DNA from: JBBRHQ01 sp963725315
Lineage (GTDB): Bacteria; Actinomycetota; Thermoleophilia; Solirubrobacterales; 70-9
Assembly (NCBI GenBank): GCA_963725315.1
Contig: CAVRYA010000007.1
Location: 421,635 to 485,634, forward strand
Direction: 5' to 3'
Length of the DNA: 64,000 nucleotides
The notes beneath the pieces are model-generated. The model was given only the letters and a program-made list of their open reading frames with translations, was not told the origin of the DNA and searched no databases. A program made the position numbers and the translations under genes. Shown here one piece after another: positions 61,828-64,000 of the stretch; within the stretch, counting starts at the first letter, position 1, and each line of letters starts with the position of its first letter.

Positions 61828-62064
61828 TCAGAGGATTCGGCCCGAGAGGGCAGCCGCGAGGCCGCCAAGCACCAAAGCGACGGCGAGCAGCCATAACGCG
61901 GTCGTCGCTCCGACCACGGATACAGTCAGGATGGCTAAGAACAGCACGCCGATGACCAGGAGTGGAAATCCAATCGCAACGCCGACGCCGACCTGTTTGA
62001 TCGGGTCGAAGCTGTCCGATTGGCTCTTCATCCAGCTGTTCCGTCGTCGTGGCCTGTTCGTCAT
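61828..62064 (-). CDS. Small two-helix membrane protein
   Basis: A 78-residue protein: basic N-terminus (TNRPRRRNSWMKSQS), then two hydrophobic helices, VAIGFPLLVIGVLFLAILTV and TALWLLAVALVLGGLAAAL. It sits inside the NTF2 array on the same strand. Unknown function. Confidence 0.55.
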   Translation of the reverse strand: MTNRPRRRNSWMKSQSDSFDPIKQVGVGVAIGFPLLVIGVLFLAILTVSVVGATTALWLLAVALVLGGLAAALSGRIL

Positions 62065-62224
62065 CCGTTCCCCTCTTGGTTGAAGGATACGGCGGAATCA
62101 AGTCCCAGTAACTCGCGCCGGGGTGGGAGGCAACCCCCTGCGGCGCGTGTTCCAAGACGCCGGGAGATCTTGCCGTGATCTTTACGGGATTGAGAGACCC
62201 GGGGTGACGGCGGTGATCGGGTCG

Positions 62225-62620
62225 CTACTCCGACAGCCCGGCGGCTTCGAGGGCTTCGGTCTCGGTCGAACAGTTTCGCCACCAGACGCACTTTCCGTCC
62301 CGCCACCTAACGGGATGCCAAAACGGATCTACGATCGGCGTGGCGCTCTCAGCGCCATGTCCCCAACCGCGAATATGTCCGAGCGTCACGTCTCCGAGGT
62401 CATGCAGTTCCTCGATCTCGACCGAGTAGTCGGGAAAGGCACCGAGAAAGTTGTCCCACCAGCGCCGCAGTCCCTCCTGCCCCTGGTAGGCGCCCTCCAT
62501 CGCGATCAGCCGCGACTCCACCTGAACTTCATCGTCAACCAGAGCAGCAAAGGCGTCCCAGTTGCGCCGGTTGAAGGCGTCATACGAAGCAAGCATCAGC
62601 TCCACGTTCTCCTGCGACAT
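62225..62620 (-). CDS. NTF2-like (SnoaL) array protein 3
   Basis: A 131-residue protein: head SQENVELMLASYDAFNRRNW, then VDDEVQVESRLIAMEGAYQG, YSVEIEELHDLGDVTLGHIR, and tail TETEALEAAGLSE. ATG 62620 follows the upstream stop by 3 nt. The middle is unlike its siblings, while the ends are nearly identical even at DNA level. Confidence 0.82.
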   Translation of the reverse strand: MSQENVELMLASYDAFNRRNWDAFAALVDDEVQVESRLIAMEGAYQGQEGLRRWWDNFLGAFPDYSVEIEELHDLGDVTLGHIRGWGHGAESATPIVDPFWHPVRWRDGKCVWWRNCSTETEALEAAGLSE

Positions 62621-62623
62621 CCC

Positions 62624-63028
62624 CTACTCCGACAGCCCGGCGGCTTCGAGGGCTTCGTTCTTGGATCTGAAGCCGAGGACCGCTCGGACAACGCTTCCGT
62701 CGCGGAACTCGTAGAGGTCGAACTGGTGGACATCGATTGAGATGCCGCTCGTCTTGCCCTGCCCCTGCCAATGCGCCGCGCAGATCACGGTGTTCGGGCC
62801 GTCGATGTATTCCTCGATATCAACGCGCAACTCGTCGAAGGCGGCGGCCCACAGCTTCAGGTTCTGCCGAATCGCCTGACCGCCCTCGGCTGTGACCGGC
62901 TGATCAGGAGCGTTCTGCAGATCCTGGACCACGGCATCTGTCGAGTAGAGCTCCTCAACGCCTCCATAGTCCCCCCGGTTGAGAGCCGCAACAGCCCGTT
63001 TCGTCGCCTCGACGTTCTCCTGCGACAT
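62624..63028 (-). CDS. NTF2-like (SnoaL) array protein 4
   Basis: A 134-residue protein: head SQENVEATKRAVAALNRGDY, then LYSTDAVVQDLQNAPDQPVT, LRVDIEEYIDGPNTVICAAH, and tail SKNEALEAAGLSE. ATG 63028 follows the upstream stop by 3 nt. An SQEN-type member with a long central helix (AIRQNLKLWAAAFDE). Confidence 0.82.
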   Translation of the reverse strand: MSQENVEATKRAVAALNRGDYGGVEELYSTDAVVQDLQNAPDQPVTAEGGQAIRQNLKLWAAAFDELRVDIEEYIDGPNTVICAAHWQGQGKTSGISIDVHQFDLYEFRDGSVVRAVLGFRSKNEALEAAGLSE

Positions 63029-63031
63029 CGT

Positions 63032-63440
63032 CTACTCCGACAGTCCTGCGGCTTCGAGGGCGTCGGCTTTCGACTGGTAGAGCTTGTTGCTCCGGGCCTT
63101 GCCGTCGATGATCGTCCAAAGCTGAACACCGATGGCATCTATGTCCATGCCGCTGCCTCGACCACGCATGCGGACGTGGTTTACGACGATCACCCGCGTC
63201 TCGTCCACGTCGATGACCTCCTCGGGGTCCCAATCGAGCGAATCCCATGCGTCTCGGAAGGACCTCCAGAAGCCCAGCACCTCCTGGCGTCCTCGATAGA
63301 CACCTTTCAGGGGGCCAATTGAGTTCGACCAGTCCATCTCCGTAGCTCCCGTCCGCTGCTGCCTCCAGGGCCGCGTCAATGTCTCCCGGTTGGTCGATTC
63401 AATGATGCGCCGCACGATCTCCACGTTCTCCTCCTGACAT
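63032..63440 (-). pseudogene. NTF2-like (SnoaL) array protein 5, frameshifted
   Basis: First gene of the downstream transcript. ENVEIVRRIIESTNR, MDWSNSIGPLKGVYRGRQEV, WDPEEVIDVDETRVIVVNHV and tail SKADALEAAGLSE are clear. ATG 63440 is followed by TCAGGAGGAGAACG where siblings have TCGCAGGAGAACG, shifting the frame at codon 3; two further shifts (near 63375 and 63345) hide GDIDAALEAAADGSYGEMDW. Either broken or mis-sequenced. Confidence 0.65.
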
Positions 63441-63455
63441 CGCCTGCGCAGTATC
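63441..63455 (-). promoter_or_regulatory. GATACT promoter of the NTF2 array
   Basis: GATACTGCGCAGGCG immediately precedes ATG 63440 on the minus strand, identical to the element at 61692-61706. Genes 5, 4 and 3 follow with 3-nt gaps and probably form one transcript. Confidence 0.5.
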
Positions 63456-63901
63456 GCCCCTCGGGGACGCGTCGCCAACGAGGAGCGGACCAGGAGGGAG
63501 CAGACCTCGGGCGAACGACGCGGCTGTCGGCTGGTCTTGGTTGCAATCAGCGCTCGCAGACGCTTCGGTCGGCACCGGCAGATCCACCACCCGACGCCGA
63601 GGTCGACGCCGCTTGCTACCACCCCTGCCCGCACGCCAGCCGCCCCGAATCGGTAGCAACCTGGTAGCGGAACACCCTTGAACCCCGCTGGTGCGGCGCA
63701 GTTGCACCGTTCGCCCCGACTTATTCAGTCTCCCCGTCAGAGCGCGACAAACCGCGACACGGCGGGGCAATGCCGCCTTGGCGCGGATCCGCAGGCAGGG
63801 ATTTCACGCCTGGGAAGCGTCTCTCCGCTGGAATCGGTAGCAGACTGGTAGCAAGCGGGGTGGTAGCTGGGGGGCCATTCGGTAGCAATGCGGAGGTGGC
63901 C
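63456..63901. other. Gene-poor right flank with att-like direct repeats
   Basis: No supported gene. Contains GGTAGC-N5-GGTAGC twice (63652-63668 and 63836-63852), the same 11-bp-period geometry as the GGTACC pairs of modules A-C, and TTCGCCCCGACT (63710-63721), the tRNA-Pro 3' end. Confidence 0.5.
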
Positions 63902-64000
63902 ATGGATCGAGCGGACCGAAATGGAGCGCTGCGCGCCGGGTGGCACAACTCACCAGCGCCGGGCGACCCCGGCCGACTGACTGCGCATAGCCTCGAAGCG
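63902..64000 (+). CDS. Possible 5' end of a gene running off the window
   Basis: GGAGG at 63892-63896 stands 5 nt before ATG 63902, and the frame stays open for 33 codons to the edge (DRADRNGALRAGWHNSPAPG). Too short to identify. Confidence 0.3.
   Translation, partial: MDRADRNGALRAGWHNSPAPGDPGRLTAHSLEA

Overview
The window is about 64 kb of high-GC bacterial DNA. Coding content suggests an actinobacterium, most likely class Thermoleophilia (Solirubrobacterales-like); this is an inference. Grounds: a fused FbiC plus a cofD-cofC-cofE operon (coenzyme F420), GTP-type PEP carboxykinase, MeaA/Ccr proteins like those of Streptomyces, a DivIVA-like protein, tRNA genes without encoded CCA, many GTG/TTG starts, and NTF2-like paralogues ending in ALEAAGLSE. 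No rRNA, CRISPR or intact integrase was seen.

Bases 1-18 kb: central carbon metabolism. A truncated pckG opens the window. The five committed enzymes of the ethylmalonyl-CoA pathway for acetate assimilation then lie scattered on both strands: malyl-CoA lyase (3902-4954), methylsuccinyl-CoA dehydrogenase (6110-7322), mesaconyl-CoA hydratase (9590-10100), ethylmalonyl-CoA mutase (12828-14825) and crotonyl-CoA carboxylase/reductase (16664-17926). Between them are TrpB2, an XRE-nucleotidyltransferase pair, a DsbA-VKOR disulfide pair, clpS and small unknown proteins. A 68-bp two-hairpin repeat occurs in three intergenic clusters (14.8, 18.0, 20.0 kb).

Bases 18-49 kb: ordinary chromosome. It holds a coiled-coil protein with a possible PD-(D/E)XK domain, an acyltransferase-YgfZ pair, an MntR-MntH operon, pyrophosphatase, an aquaporin, F420 biosynthesis (fbiC, cofDCE), HMG-CoA lyase, 3-hydroxybutyryl-CoA dehydrogenase, a biotin-dependent carboxyltransferase, a two-gene ABC exporter, acetoacetyl-CoA synthetase, an M28 peptidase and tRNAs Leu(CAA), Leu(TAG) and Trp. 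The acyl-CoA genes fit with the ethylmalonyl-CoA pathway: acetoacetate activation and cleavage, hydroxybutyryl-CoA and carboxylation.

Bases 49.9-64 kb: an accessory island. An intact tRNA-Pro(GGG) is followed by three copies of a ~158-bp module, each ending in the 3' half of that tRNA. These look like attachment-site scars of successively inserted, now decayed elements. The cargo is mixed: clpP, a Rieske protein, a methyltransferase, GDPD, an alpha/beta hydrolase, broken DUF2254, HNH and NTF2 genes, a propeller-repeat secreted protein, a phage head protein, and a tandem array of NTF2-like (SnoaL) genes.

Two features run through the whole window. First, more than 25 genes carry a TANNNT or GANNNT hexamer 6-10 nt before the start codon, most often 6, which is the signature of leaderless transcription. 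Second, about a dozen otherwise intact core genes carry single-base frameshifts, mostly one extra G or C; these look more like assembly error than biology, whereas genes in the island and at 35.7-36.6 kb carry many more and may be truly decayed.
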